Shown here piece by piece: positions 42,560-50,924 of a stretch of 64,000 nt of DNA. Under the pieces are notes generated by a model that was given only the letters and a program-made list of their open reading frames with translations, was not told the DNA's origin and ran no database searches. The position numbers and the translations under genes are program-made. Within the stretch, counting starts at the first letter, position 1, and each line of letters starts with the position of its first letter. This stretch comes from Lachnospiraceae bacterium (lineage in GTDB: Bacteria; Bacillota; Clostridia; Lachnospirales; Lachnospiraceae): assembly GCA_024681775.1 (NCBI GenBank), contig JAILAF010000013.1, forward strand, positions 1 to 64,000, given 5' to 3'.

Positions 42560-45199
42560 ATGAGCAAGAAATGGGTGTACCTGTTTACCGAAGGTAACGC
42601 AACCATGCGTGAGCTTCTGGGCGGCAAGGGTGCCAACCTGGCAGAGATGACCAACATCGGCCTTCCCGTTCCCCAGGGCTTTACCATCACCACCGAGGCC
42701 TGCACGCAGTACTACGAGGATGGCCGTAAGATCAACGACGAGATCATGAGCCAGACCATGGAGTACGTTAAGAAGATCGAGGACCTGAACGGCAAGAAGT
42801 TCGGCGATCTGAAGAATCCTCTGCTTGTTTCCGTTCGTTCCGGAGCGAGAGCTTCCATGCCCGGTATGATGGACACCATTCTGAACCTCGGACTGAACGA
42901 TGAGGTCGTTGCTGCAATGATCGCAGGCAACCCTGATCCCAAGTTTGAGCGTTTCGTATATGATTCCTACAGAAGATTCATCCAGATGTTCTCCGACGTC
43001 GTTATGGAGGTCGGTAAGAAGTACTTCGAGCAGCTCATCGACAAGATGAAGGAGCAGAAGGGTGTTCAGTTCGATGTCGATCTGACCGCTGCTGATCTGA
43101 AGGAGCTGGCTGAGCAGTTCAAGGCTGAGTACAAGAAGCAGCTGGGCAAGGATTTCCCTTCCGATCCCGTAGAGCAGCTGAAGCTGGCTATCGAGGCAGT
43201 GTTCCGCAGCTGGGACAACCCTCGTGCAAATGTCTATCGTCGTGACAACGATATCCCTTACTCCTGGGGTACCGCAGTCAACGTTATGCCCATGGTATTC
43301 GGTAACCTGAACAACGAGTCCGGTACCGGCGTGGCATTCACCCGTGATCCCGCTACCGGCGAGAAGAAGCTGATGGGCGAGTTCCTGATCAACGCACAGG
43401 GCGAGGACGTGGTCGCAGGCGTTCGTACTCCCATGCCCATCGCACAGATGGAGAAGGAGTTCCCCGAGGCTTACGCAGAGTTCATCAAGGTTTGCGAGAC
43501 TCTGGAGAATCACTATCACGACATGCAGGATATGGAGTTCACCGTTGAGAACAAGAAGCTCTACATGCTGCAGTGCCGTAACGGTAAGAGAACCGCTCAG
43601 GCAGCTCTGAAGATCGCTTGTGACCTGGTTGATGAGGGCCACAAGACCGAGCAGGAAGCAGTTGCCATGATCGATCCCCGTAACCTGGACACCCTGCTTC
43701 ACCCTCAGTTCGATGCAGCAGCTCTGAAGGCAGCTACTCCTCTGGGCAAGGGCCTTGGCGCATCTCCCGGCGCTGCTACCGGTAAGGTAGTCTTCACCGC
43801 TGAGGATGCAGAGGTTTGGGCAGCAAAGGGCGAGAAGGTCGTTCTGGTCCGTCTGGAGACCTCTCCCGAGGACATCACCGGTATGAAGGTTGCTCAGGGT
43901 ATCCTGACCGTCCGCGGCGGTATGACCTCTCACGCAGCCGTTGTTGCTCGTGGTATGGGCAGCTGCTGTGTATCCGGTTGCGGCGACATCGCTATGGATG
44001 AGGAGAACAAGAAGTTCACTCTGGCAGGCAAGACCTTCCAGGAGGGCGACTGGATCTCCATCGACGGAACCACCGGTAATATCTACGAAGGCCAGATCGC
44101 TACCGTGGATGCTACCATCGCAGGTGAGTTCGGCCGTGTTATGGCATGGGCTGACAAGTATCGCAGACTGAAGGTCCGCACCAATGCAGATACTCCCGCT
44201 GATGCAAAGAAGGCTCGTGAGCTGGGTGCTGAGGGTATCGGCCTCTGCCGTACCGAGCACATGTTCTTCGAGGCTGACAGAATCGCAGCATTCCGCGAGA
44301 TGATCTGCGCTGATACCGTAGAAGAGAGAGAGAAGGCTCTGGACAAGATCCTTCCTTACCAGCAGGGCGACTTCAAGGCTCTGTACGAGGCTCTGGAAGG
44401 CAACCCTGTTACCATCCGTTTCCTGGATCCCCCGCTTCATGAGTTCGTTCCCACCGAGGAAGCTGACATCGAGAAGCTGGCTAAGGCACAGGGCAAGTCC
44501 GTTGAGACCATCAAGAACATCATCTCCGGCCTGCACGAGTTCAACCCTATGATGGGTCACAGAGGATGCCGTCTGGCAGTTACCTATCCTGAGATCGCAA
44601 AGATGCAGACCAAGGCTGTCATCCGCGCTGCCATCGAGGTTCAGAAGGCACACGCTGACTGGAACGTTAAGCCCGAGATCATGATTCCCCTTGTATGCGA
44701 AGTCAAGGAGCTGAAGTACGTTAAGAAGGTGGTTGTTGAGACCGCTGATGCCGAGATCGCTGCTGCAGGCGTTAAGCTTGAGTACGAAGTAGGTACCATG
44801 ATCGAGATCCCCAGAGCAGCTCTGACTGCTGACGAGATCGCTGCTGAGGCAGACTTCTTCTGCTTCGGTACCAACGATCTGACCCAGATGACCTTCGGTT
44901 TCTCCCGCGACGATGCAGGCAAGTTCCTGAGCGCTTACTACGATGCGAAGATCTTCGAGAACGATCCTTTCGCAAAGCTGGATCAGACCGGTGTCGGCAA
45001 GCTGATGGAGATGAGCCTGAAGCTGGGCAAGCCCGTCAATCCCAAGCTGCATGTTGGTATCTGCGGCGAGCACGGCGGAGATCCTTCTTCCGTTGAGTTC
45101 TGCCATCGTATCGGCCTTGACTATGTCTCCTGTTCTCCTTTCCGCGTGCCTATCGCAAGACTGGCTGCTGCACAGGCTGCTATCGCAGAGGCTAAATAA
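42560..45199 (+). CDS. ppdK: Pyruvate, phosphate dikinase
   Basis: 879 aa. Interconverts ATP + phosphate + pyruvate with AMP + PPi + PEP, the PPi-linked glycolytic step in many Clostridia. The N-terminal ATP-grasp domain (GGKGANLAEM, VSVRSGARASMPGMMDT) is followed by the swivelling phosphohistidine domain (GGMTSHAAVVARGMG) and a C-terminal TIM barrel (GIGLCRTEHMFF, HVGICGEHGGDP with catalytic Cys). AAAAGGAGAGAGACAC precedes ATG 42560. Codons are strongly biased to a small set, unlike neighbours, a sign of high expression. Confidence 0.98.
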   Translation: MSKKWVYLFTEGNATMRELLGGKGANLAEMTNIGLPVPQGFTITTEACTQYYEDGRKINDEIMSQTMEYVKKIEDLNGKKFGDLKNPLLVSVRSGARASMPGMMDTILNLGLNDEVVAAMIAGNPDPKFERFVYDSYRRFIQMFSDVVMEVGKKYFEQLIDKMKEQKGVQFDVDLTAADLKELAEQFKAEYKKQLGKDFPSDPVEQLKLAIEAVFRSWDNPRANVYRRDNDIPYSWGTAVNVMPMVFGNLNNESGTGVAFTRDPATGEKKLMGEFLINAQGEDVVAGVRTPMPIAQMEKEFPEAYAEFIKVCETLENHYHDMQDMEFTVENKKLYMLQCRNGKRTAQAALKIACDLVDEGHKTEQEAVAMIDPRNLDTLLHPQFDAAALKAATPLGKGLGASPGAATGKVVFTAEDAEVWAAKGEKVVLVRLETSPEDITGMKVAQGILTVRGGMTSHAAVVARGMGSCCVSGCGDIAMDEENKKFTLAGKTFQEGDWISIDGTTGNIYEGQIATVDATIAGEFGRVMAWADKYRRLKVRTNADTPADAKKARELGAEGIGLCRTEHMFFEADRIAAFREMICADTVEEREKALDKILPYQQGDFKALYEALEGNPVTIRFLDPPLHEFVPTEEADIEKLAKAQGKSVETIKNIISGLHEFNPMMGHRGCRLAVTYPEIAKMQTKAVIRAAIEVQKAHADWNVKPEIMIPLVCEVKELKYVKKVVVETADAEIAAAGVKLEYEVGTMIEIPRAALTADEIAAEADFFCFGTNDLTQMTFGFSRDDAGKFLSAYYDAKIFENDPFAKLDQTGVGKLMEMSLKLGKPVNPKLHVGICGEHGGDPSSVEFCHRIGLDYVSCSPFRVPIARLAAAQAAIAEAK

Positions 45200-45222
45200 G
45201 AAATACCTGATGTACTATAAGG

Positions 45223-45250
45223 CAGGGAGCCCATATGGGCTCCCTGTTTT
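45223..45250 (+). terminator. Terminator of ppdK
   Basis: CAGGGAGCCC-ATAT-GGGCTCCCTG followed by TTTTC. Confidence 0.85.
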
Positions 45251-45297
45251 CATGTGCAATGATTTGGCATTTTTGGTATGCAATTGCGTTTATTCGT

Positions 45298-47091
45298 TTA
45301 CTTCAAATAAAAACGTACGTATTTTCCGTCCCGGACTTCGGTATAGCCGAAGTCGTTTTCGATGTACTGCATGATCCAGTTATCAGGGTCCTCCATAAGC
45401 TGTCCGTACCAGCAGTCCACCACGATTACGTCGGGGCGTTTCTCGGGGTAATCCTCCCAGTAGGTCAGGAGCCTTTCGTCATAGCTGGTGGGATCCACAA
45501 TGGAGAAGTGGCAGATCTCCGCATCCGTGAACATGTAAGGGGTGGTACCGGGGGAGAAGACCATGTTCGTTACGATGAGGACTTTTGCATCCTGCGGAAT
45601 GGTATTTCGGAAGTCCTCATAATTGCTGTTGTAGATGTAGGCGCACATGTAATCCCCCAGGACGTAGGCAGCGGGCCCGTGCTTCATGATGCCTGCCACC
45701 TGGGTGATGTCGTTGCCTCTGCCGCCCCGCAGAGTAAATCCCTTGCCGAAAATGCACAGGAAAACAAAACAGATGAGCAGGAGACGGATCAGAGCACTCC
45801 CTGAGGATCCGAACTGCTCCCGCAGGGCCATTACCGCCAGGATGATCCCGAAGAGGGATCCCAGCATAGCGTGGGGAACGGCGTAGGGGAAGGTCAGGTC
45901 ACTCATGTACAAAACCGCCAGCAGTGTCAGAACGGCAGAAAGAAGTCCGAAGGTCAGGTACTTCTTTTTTTCTCCTGCGTAAGGCCTCAGGATCAGGGAG
46001 AGCAGGAGAGGAGCAAAGAGGTGAATCTGAGGAAGTTCAAATCCCCTGCGCAGGATGGCCCAGTAAACAAACTGGATCATTAAGGTGGCAATCATAGTAA
46101 GGAGCGACAGGAGAGTGATGAGCTGTCCTTTGGTCAGAAGGGAGGGGAGAGAAATCTTCCTTCTTTTTTTGCTGATGGCGGAGGCTAAAGCAAAGATAAC
46201 GCCGGAACACAGCACGGAAAGGAGCAGCAGCAAGCATTCCCATCCGAAGCCCTGCAGCAAGGTGAGGAGCCTTGCTCCCATGGGCAGGGCCAGATCATGG
46301 GTGAGATCAAAGGTAACGATGCGGGGGAGGTTTCGCAGGAATTCATCCGGGCTTACCTGGGAGAAGATCAGCAATGCCCAGACCGCAGCACACAGGGCGC
46401 AGGCACCACAGAATCGTAAGGGATTCCGAATGGCATTTTTCGGTTGCTCATCTTTTTTGCCCCGCAGGCAGAGATAAATCAGTGCGAGGGGGAAGACCAG
46501 GATGGCGGAAGGGTAGGAGAGGATTTCCAATGCCATGCATATGCCGGCAAGCCAAATCCATAAGGGCTTTCCCGCAGCTTTCGGATGGGTCTCATACTCC
46601 AGAAAGCAGACGGTGAGGCCGGTCCAGAACCAGACCTGGAGATTACCGAATTCCGGGATCTGGATCAGCTTCGGAACGATGTTGAAATAGAGAAGGGCGA
46701 TGAGGACGGCTTCTTCTTTTTCCAGGAAGCGGGCGGTGACCAGAAAGAGCCACCACGACAGTCCCAGCTGGATCAGGGTGGTGATCACACGGAGATAGAG
46801 GACTACGCCGGTATAGGTGCCCAGCAGGGAGTGATAGATCCACATCAGCGCCGTCACGAGATAGGCGGAGGTCTGGTGGGGCTCCCACATCGCTCCGAAC
46901 CAGGCATCTCCCGTGAGATGCCGGTAGCCCATGACGATCTGGTATTCCTCGTCCATGCTGTAGTCCACAAAGATGACCTTGATGGCAGCAAGGATCGTGC
47001 CCAGAAGGAGCAGGACATGGAGGAACTTCTGCAGTTTTGCGTACCCGGAAGCGGCGCCCTTTACGGAAACGCCGGAGATATTTTTGCCCAT
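45298..47091 (-). CDS. Polytopic membrane protein, GT-C glycosyltransferase-like
   Basis: 597 aa with about 12 hydrophobic helices and a C-terminal ~110-residue soluble domain (VLGDYMCAYIYNSNYEDFRN onward). An acidic motif DYSMDEEYQIVMGYR follows the first helix, where GT-C enzymes carry their catalytic acidic residues, and MWEPHQTSAY comes next. This layout resembles lipid-linked-sugar transferases of the GT-C fold, but no specific family is certain. Spacing to a ribosome site is poor (AAAGG ten bases upstream). It stands alone between ppdK and the DUF4214 surface gene, facing away from the latter. Confidence 0.7.
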   Translation of the reverse strand: MGKNISGVSVKGAASGYAKLQKFLHVLLLLGTILAAIKVIFVDYSMDEEYQIVMGYRHLTGDAWFGAMWEPHQTSAYLVTALMWIYHSLLGTYTGVVLYLRVITTLIQLGLSWWLFLVTARFLEKEEAVLIALLYFNIVPKLIQIPEFGNLQVWFWTGLTVCFLEYETHPKAAGKPLWIWLAGICMALEILSYPSAILVFPLALIYLCLRGKKDEQPKNAIRNPLRFCGACALCAAVWALLIFSQVSPDEFLRNLPRIVTFDLTHDLALPMGARLLTLLQGFGWECLLLLLSVLCSGVIFALASAISKKRRKISLPSLLTKGQLITLLSLLTMIATLMIQFVYWAILRRGFELPQIHLFAPLLLSLILRPYAGEKKKYLTFGLLSAVLTLLAVLYMSDLTFPYAVPHAMLGSLFGIILAVMALREQFGSSGSALIRLLLICFVFLCIFGKGFTLRGGRGNDITQVAGIMKHGPAAYVLGDYMCAYIYNSNYEDFRNTIPQDAKVLIVTNMVFSPGTTPYMFTDAEICHFSIVDPTSYDERLLTYWEDYPEKRPDVIVVDCWYGQLMEDPDNWIMQYIENDFGYTEVRDGKYVRFYLK

Positions 47092-47310
47092 GTGCTGTAT
47101 GCCTTTGTGCCTGCCGGAGCGTCCGTTCGGATGCCGGCTTTCCTATGAGTAATCCTGTTTATTCTATTACAAAGCGGAGATCGGCGCAACTCGCAGCGGG
47201 TGCGCCGAAGAAACGTTCCAGACCGCTCAGCCGCTTTTCCGACCGTTTAGCCATAACGCATTGACGTTCCCCTACCGGATATCGGATGATCGTGGAAAGG
47301 AGGTACGCCT

Positions 47311-49341
47311 ATGAAGAAGAAAATGAGAAGAATCCAGGCAGCTCTGCTGGGACTGGTAACGGCAGTCTCCATGATGCCATCTGGTGTTGTATATGCTGCG
47401 GATTCCAACCGCACGGTGGTGGCAGATGCCAACGCAACGAACGGCGATGTGACCGTTACGGCGGACAATGTAACCCCGACGGTAAGGTACAACGGTGATG
47501 CCATTGGCGTTCTGGCAAGGGCCCAGGACGGCAAAACAGCTACCGCAACGGTGCAGGATATCAATGTCAATATCCCCGGCGCCACCTGGCAGTATGGCGT
47601 GAAGGCATATTCGGGTGACAACTATGATTCCTATACTGCAGGGACTATTGTGGTAAACTGCGGAAATGTCACCTGCGCAGGGGACGAAGGCATCGACGCA
47701 TCTGCTCAGTATGACGGAAGCAGTACGACTGTCCATGCCGGCGGAGACGTGCAGGCAACGCTCGTCGGTGTTTATGTAGGAACCAATGACGCCTCCGAAG
47801 CGAAGGTGATCGTTGACGGAGACGTTAATGTGACCGTGGGAGTAAACGGCGAGAGAAGTGGTGTAATCGTCAATAGCAGGGAGGACGGGAATGCATCCGT
47901 AGAGATTCACGGGGATGTGACTACCGTGGATGGTGCAGGGGTCAACATCCGTGGCAGATATGATGGCAATGATGTGCTGGTGACCGGGACCGTATCCGGC
48001 ACCAGAGGCATCGTGACGGATGTCGCTTACTATGATACGCCCGGAACCAACAAACTGACGGTCTGGAAGGTGACTGCTACCAGCGGCAGCGTGGATGACC
48101 TGTTTGTCGAACAGGTGGGCTTCCACGATTATGACGCAGACGATATCACTCCTGCAAACACCAATTATATCGTCCGCCATACCGCGGATCTGGTTCCCCT
48201 GGCTGCTAACGGAGCGGCGCTGGCTACCAGCCACGGGTACTCCGTTGCAAAGGAAGGGGATGTGATCCGCATCACGGCCACGGCCGGTAAGACCGTTGTG
48301 AAAGCATACAATGCTGGGACGGAGATCACTACGAGAGATGCGCAGGGCTATTGGTGCCTGACGGTTCCCCGCGGTGGTGGGATCAGCCTGACAGCGGATA
48401 TTTCCGATGCGCCGGCTCCGGATCCTGATCCCGATCCGAATCCCGACCCGAATCCCGATCCTGATCCTGATCCGGCTCCGGATCCTGACCCTGATCCGAA
48501 TCCTGACCCTGACCCGAATCCAGATCCTGCACCGGACCCTGAGGGCGTCAGCGGCTTTGTAACCCGCCTGTATCATGTCTTCCTGGATCGTGCGCCCGAG
48601 CAGGAGGAAGTGGATGCATGGGTAGCTCTCATCACCTCCGGACAGAAGACTGCAGGAGAGGTGGCTGCGGGATTCATCTTCAGCCCTGAGTTCATCAACC
48701 GAAATATGTGTAACTCCCACTTCCTGGATTACCTCTACCTGGGGCTCTTTAACAGGGCAGCGGACGAGACTGGAAAGGATGGATGGACATTCTATCTGGA
48801 CGAAGGCTGGTCCAGAGAGATGGTGGCGCAGGGCTTCCTCATGAGCCCGGAATTCTTCAACCTGTGCGAAGCTTATGCGGTGAATCCCGGAACCGGTCTG
48901 GCAAATGTTCCCGAACTGGGCACCATCCAGACGGACCATTGCACCATTGCAGGATGCCCTAATGACGCGCCTGTTAAGATCATGGTCGTCAGCCTGTATG
49001 ACACCGTCTTTGGACGTGTGCCGTCGCAGGATGAGGTGGACTTCTGGGTGAACCACATGGCAGCGCATACGCCGGGTGTCACCGCACGTGTTATGGTAAA
49101 TACCTTCCTGAACGGAGAGGAGTATAGCAACCTGAACAGGAACAACACCGAGTACATCACTGACCTGTATCATGCCATCTTTAACCGCGATGCGGACGAG
49201 GGCGGATTAAGCGACTGGCTGAACCGTCTTGAGAACCTGGGCTGGACCAGAGAGCAGGTACTCAATGGCTTTACCGGCTCTCCCGAGTTCATCGACCAGT
49301 GCCATCATGCAGGCATCGAGATCGGCGGAGAGATCCAGTAA
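47311..49341 (+). CDS. Secreted beta-rich protein with Asp-Pro linker and DUF4214 tail
   Basis: 676 aa. A signal peptide is cleaved near GVVYA-ADS. Residues ~30-365 are rich in short Gly/Asn/Val strands (TVVADANATNGDVTVTADNV), typical of a right-handed beta helix. Residues ~369-412 are a D-P-D-P/N-P linker. Residues ~413-676 contain four DUF4214-like units, each of the form LY...fldR.p...gv..W then gF..SpEF (FLDRAPEQEEVDAWV, LFNRAADETGKDGWT, VFGRVPSQDEVDFWV, IFNRDADEGGLSDWL). The tail is nearly identical to that of the gene at 50925. It is probably a surface adhesin or matrix protein. GGAAAGGAGGTACGCCT precedes the start. Confidence 0.85.
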   Translation: MKKKMRRIQAALLGLVTAVSMMPSGVVYAADSNRTVVADANATNGDVTVTADNVTPTVRYNGDAIGVLARAQDGKTATATVQDINVNIPGATWQYGVKAYSGDNYDSYTAGTIVVNCGNVTCAGDEGIDASAQYDGSSTTVHAGGDVQATLVGVYVGTNDASEAKVIVDGDVNVTVGVNGERSGVIVNSREDGNASVEIHGDVTTVDGAGVNIRGRYDGNDVLVTGTVSGTRGIVTDVAYYDTPGTNKLTVWKVTATSGSVDDLFVEQVGFHDYDADDITPANTNYIVRHTADLVPLAANGAALATSHGYSVAKEGDVIRITATAGKTVVKAYNAGTEITTRDAQGYWCLTVPRGGGISLTADISDAPAPDPDPDPNPDPNPDPDPDPAPDPDPDPNPDPDPNPDPAPDPEGVSGFVTRLYHVFLDRAPEQEEVDAWVALITSGQKTAGEVAAGFIFSPEFINRNMCNSHFLDYLYLGLFNRAADETGKDGWTFYLDEGWSREMVAQGFLMSPEFFNLCEAYAVNPGTGLANVPELGTIQTDHCTIAGCPNDAPVKIMVVSLYDTVFGRVPSQDEVDFWVNHMAAHTPGVTARVMVNTFLNGEEYSNLNRNNTEYITDLYHAIFNRDADEGGLSDWLNRLENLGWTREQVLNGFTGSPEFIDQCHHAGIEIGGEIQ

Positions 49342-49374
49342 TCGAAACAATTCGCCAAAGCAAGAGATAGGTAG

Positions 49375-49414
49375 AAAGAAAGCTCCGGCAGATCTGTGAT
49401 CTGCCGGAGCTTTT
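49375..49414. terminator. Terminator after the first DUF4214 gene
   Basis: AGCTCCGGCAGATC-TGT-GATCTGCCGGAGCT followed by TTTG on plus, and a pyrimidine run on minus. It serves this gene and the convergent Rpn-like gene. The same stem sequence recurs after the second DUF4214 gene. Confidence 0.85.
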
Positions 49415-49443
49415 GACATCATCATGAAAGAATAGGCATTGTG

Positions 49444-50379
49444 TTATACGGATTCCGGAATATGGTATCCGGCCTCAGTCATTTTTTTCTCCAATTCGGA
49501 AATGGAGATGTCCAATTTGGAGGCTCCTTTTTCAAGAGAAAGATCCCCGTCTTGAATCAGTGAAAAAATGGTAGACTCTCTTCCTGCTGCAAAGGAAATC
49601 TCCTTCTCATTTTGAATATGCAGTTCTTCGTTATATTCTTCCAGGATCATATCGGTTGCCTCCGCTCGGTGGGTATTTAAGATGTCCGCCAGCACATCCT
49701 CGCTGATGCATTCGTCGATGGCTTCATTTGCAGCGTCTTCCAGACTCATTCCTGCCTTCGTTTTGGTCCGGATCTTGTCGATCAGAATGGCATAGCCCTT
49801 CAGTTCCTTGCACTTTTCCATCAGTTCCGCATTGTGACCGTAATTGATATTGATCAGGGTGGTGACGCAATCCAGTGCGGGGGTTCCCTTGCAGGAGCCG
49901 GAAAAAGCATCGCTCATCCGTAACTCCCGTCTGTCCTCTTCCTTGTCATCGCCGTTGAAGAAAACGATGAACTGAGGAGTCGGAAGGGGGATCTTTCTGC
50001 TGCTGTACAGGTCCGTGTGATCCCCGAACAGTTTCTGATAGAGCTTCGAGAGATACAGGAAACCTCGCAGCGGGATGTTGGGATTGACGGTGCTCTGTTG
50101 CTCGTACAGGTTGAGGGAAGATGCAATCAAAAACGAGAGATCATTTTTCATGCCCATGTAGATAAAGTTCTCGATGGTGTTGATCTCGATGGCATCCGGA
50201 TCGTCGTAATCCGTCCCGTTGATGGCGTTGTAAAGGGACAGGAGAGCTTTTTTATCGTTGAACAGGAATTTGAACAATCTGTCCTTGTATTGCCTGTTTA
50301 CATTCGGGTCGCTGACCTGCACGGCCTCCTGTGCGGCGCTTGCCGTGGTTTTAACTTCAGGTGCAATGTTGGATTTCAA
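49444..50379 (-). CDS. Rpn-family PD-(D/E)XK nuclease / putative transposase-like protein
   Basis: 311 aa. The N-terminal region matches the Rpn/YhgA-like recombination-promoting nuclease family: DRLFKFLFNDKKALLSLYNA, EINTIENFIYMGMKNDLSFL and SSLNLYEQQS, where the D...ExQ pair would be the nuclease core, then PLRGFLYLSKLY and PQFIVFFNG. The C-terminal ~120 residues are helical with a coiled segment. Such genes are often multicopy and linked to horizontal recombination in E. coli. It lies between the two tail-sharing surface genes. Confidence 0.83.
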   Translation of the reverse strand: MKSNIAPEVKTTASAAQEAVQVSDPNVNRQYKDRLFKFLFNDKKALLSLYNAINGTDYDDPDAIEINTIENFIYMGMKNDLSFLIASSLNLYEQQSTVNPNIPLRGFLYLSKLYQKLFGDHTDLYSSRKIPLPTPQFIVFFNGDDKEEDRRELRMSDAFSGSCKGTPALDCVTTLININYGHNAELMEKCKELKGYAILIDKIRTKTKAGMSLEDAANEAIDECISEDVLADILNTHRAEATDMILEEYNEELHIQNEKEISFAAGRESTIFSLIQDGDLSLEKGASKLDISISELEKKMTEAGYHIPESV

Positions 50380-50804
50380 TATAGATTTCTCCTTTCATTA
50401 TAGGCGTGTAATGACTGTAACTTCAAGGAAAATCTATGTCTTTATTCTATGATTCATGCGAATATACCTCCCCAAACAGATTCCCCAAATATCCCGGAAG
50501 GCAAGAAAGTTAGCGTACAAATTCTCAAAACTGTTAAAGATCGTGAACGTGGTCAAGGGTGATGCTCATGATTGGAAAATGTGGCCGAAACGGCCGGATG
50601 CCTTTGGGCATATTTGATTGGTATCGAATACTATAACATCCCCAGCGTTAGAGGTAAAGAAAAAATGAAAGATGATAAGAGATACGCATATCAGTTGAAG
50701 GAAATATCTTTACTTTGTTATACTATATACAGTTCATTTACATATTTATACAATCATTGGTTGTTACAGGTATTTTTCGATAATCGCGGAAGACATTCTT
50801 GTAA
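50380..50804. other. AT-rich intergenic region upstream of a DUF4214 remnant
   Basis: About 425 bp between the Rpn-like start and the tail remnant. It is clearly more AT-rich than the flanking genes. The 79-codon ORF at 50572 has no RBS and reads into the remnant out of frame; I see no supported gene, only a decayed stretch. Confidence 0.5.
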
Positions 50805-50891
50805 GGCTTAACCGGATCCCCTGAGTTCATCGAACAGTGCCATTACGCCGGGATTGAGGAAGGCGGTGATAAATCAAATAATTATCGTTGA
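50805..50891 (+). pseudogene. Remnant of a third DUF4214 tail
   Basis: In frame from 50805 the DNA reads GLTGSPEFIEQCHYAGIEEG and then a short end to TGA at 50889-50891. This lines up with GFTGSPEFIDQCHHAGIEIGGE at the end of both intact DUF4214 genes. Just upstream, one frame over, EDILV matches their EQVLN segment, implying a one-base frameshift. It is the fossil 3' end of a third paralogue. Confidence 0.8.
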
Positions 50892-50924
50892 GTCGACAAT
50901 GTATTGTTTGAGAAAGGGGATCAC

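Noticed and set aside
42536-45106. 856-aa minus-strand ORF
   Set aside because: Antisense shadow of ppdK, kept open by the strong codon bias of that gene.
48415-48545. GATCCTGATCC repeats as a possible CRISPR or tandem array
   Set aside because: The units are short, contiguous and in frame with the Asp-Pro linker; there are no unique spacers.
47272-49173. 633-aa minus-strand ORF with RIRIRVRIRS repeats
   Set aside because: Shadow of the first DUF4214 gene; the Arg/Ile repeat is the complement of the Asp-Pro linker.
50572-50811. 79-aa ORF in the AT-rich gap
   Set aside because: No RBS, no family resemblance, and it overlaps the DUF4214 remnant out of frame.
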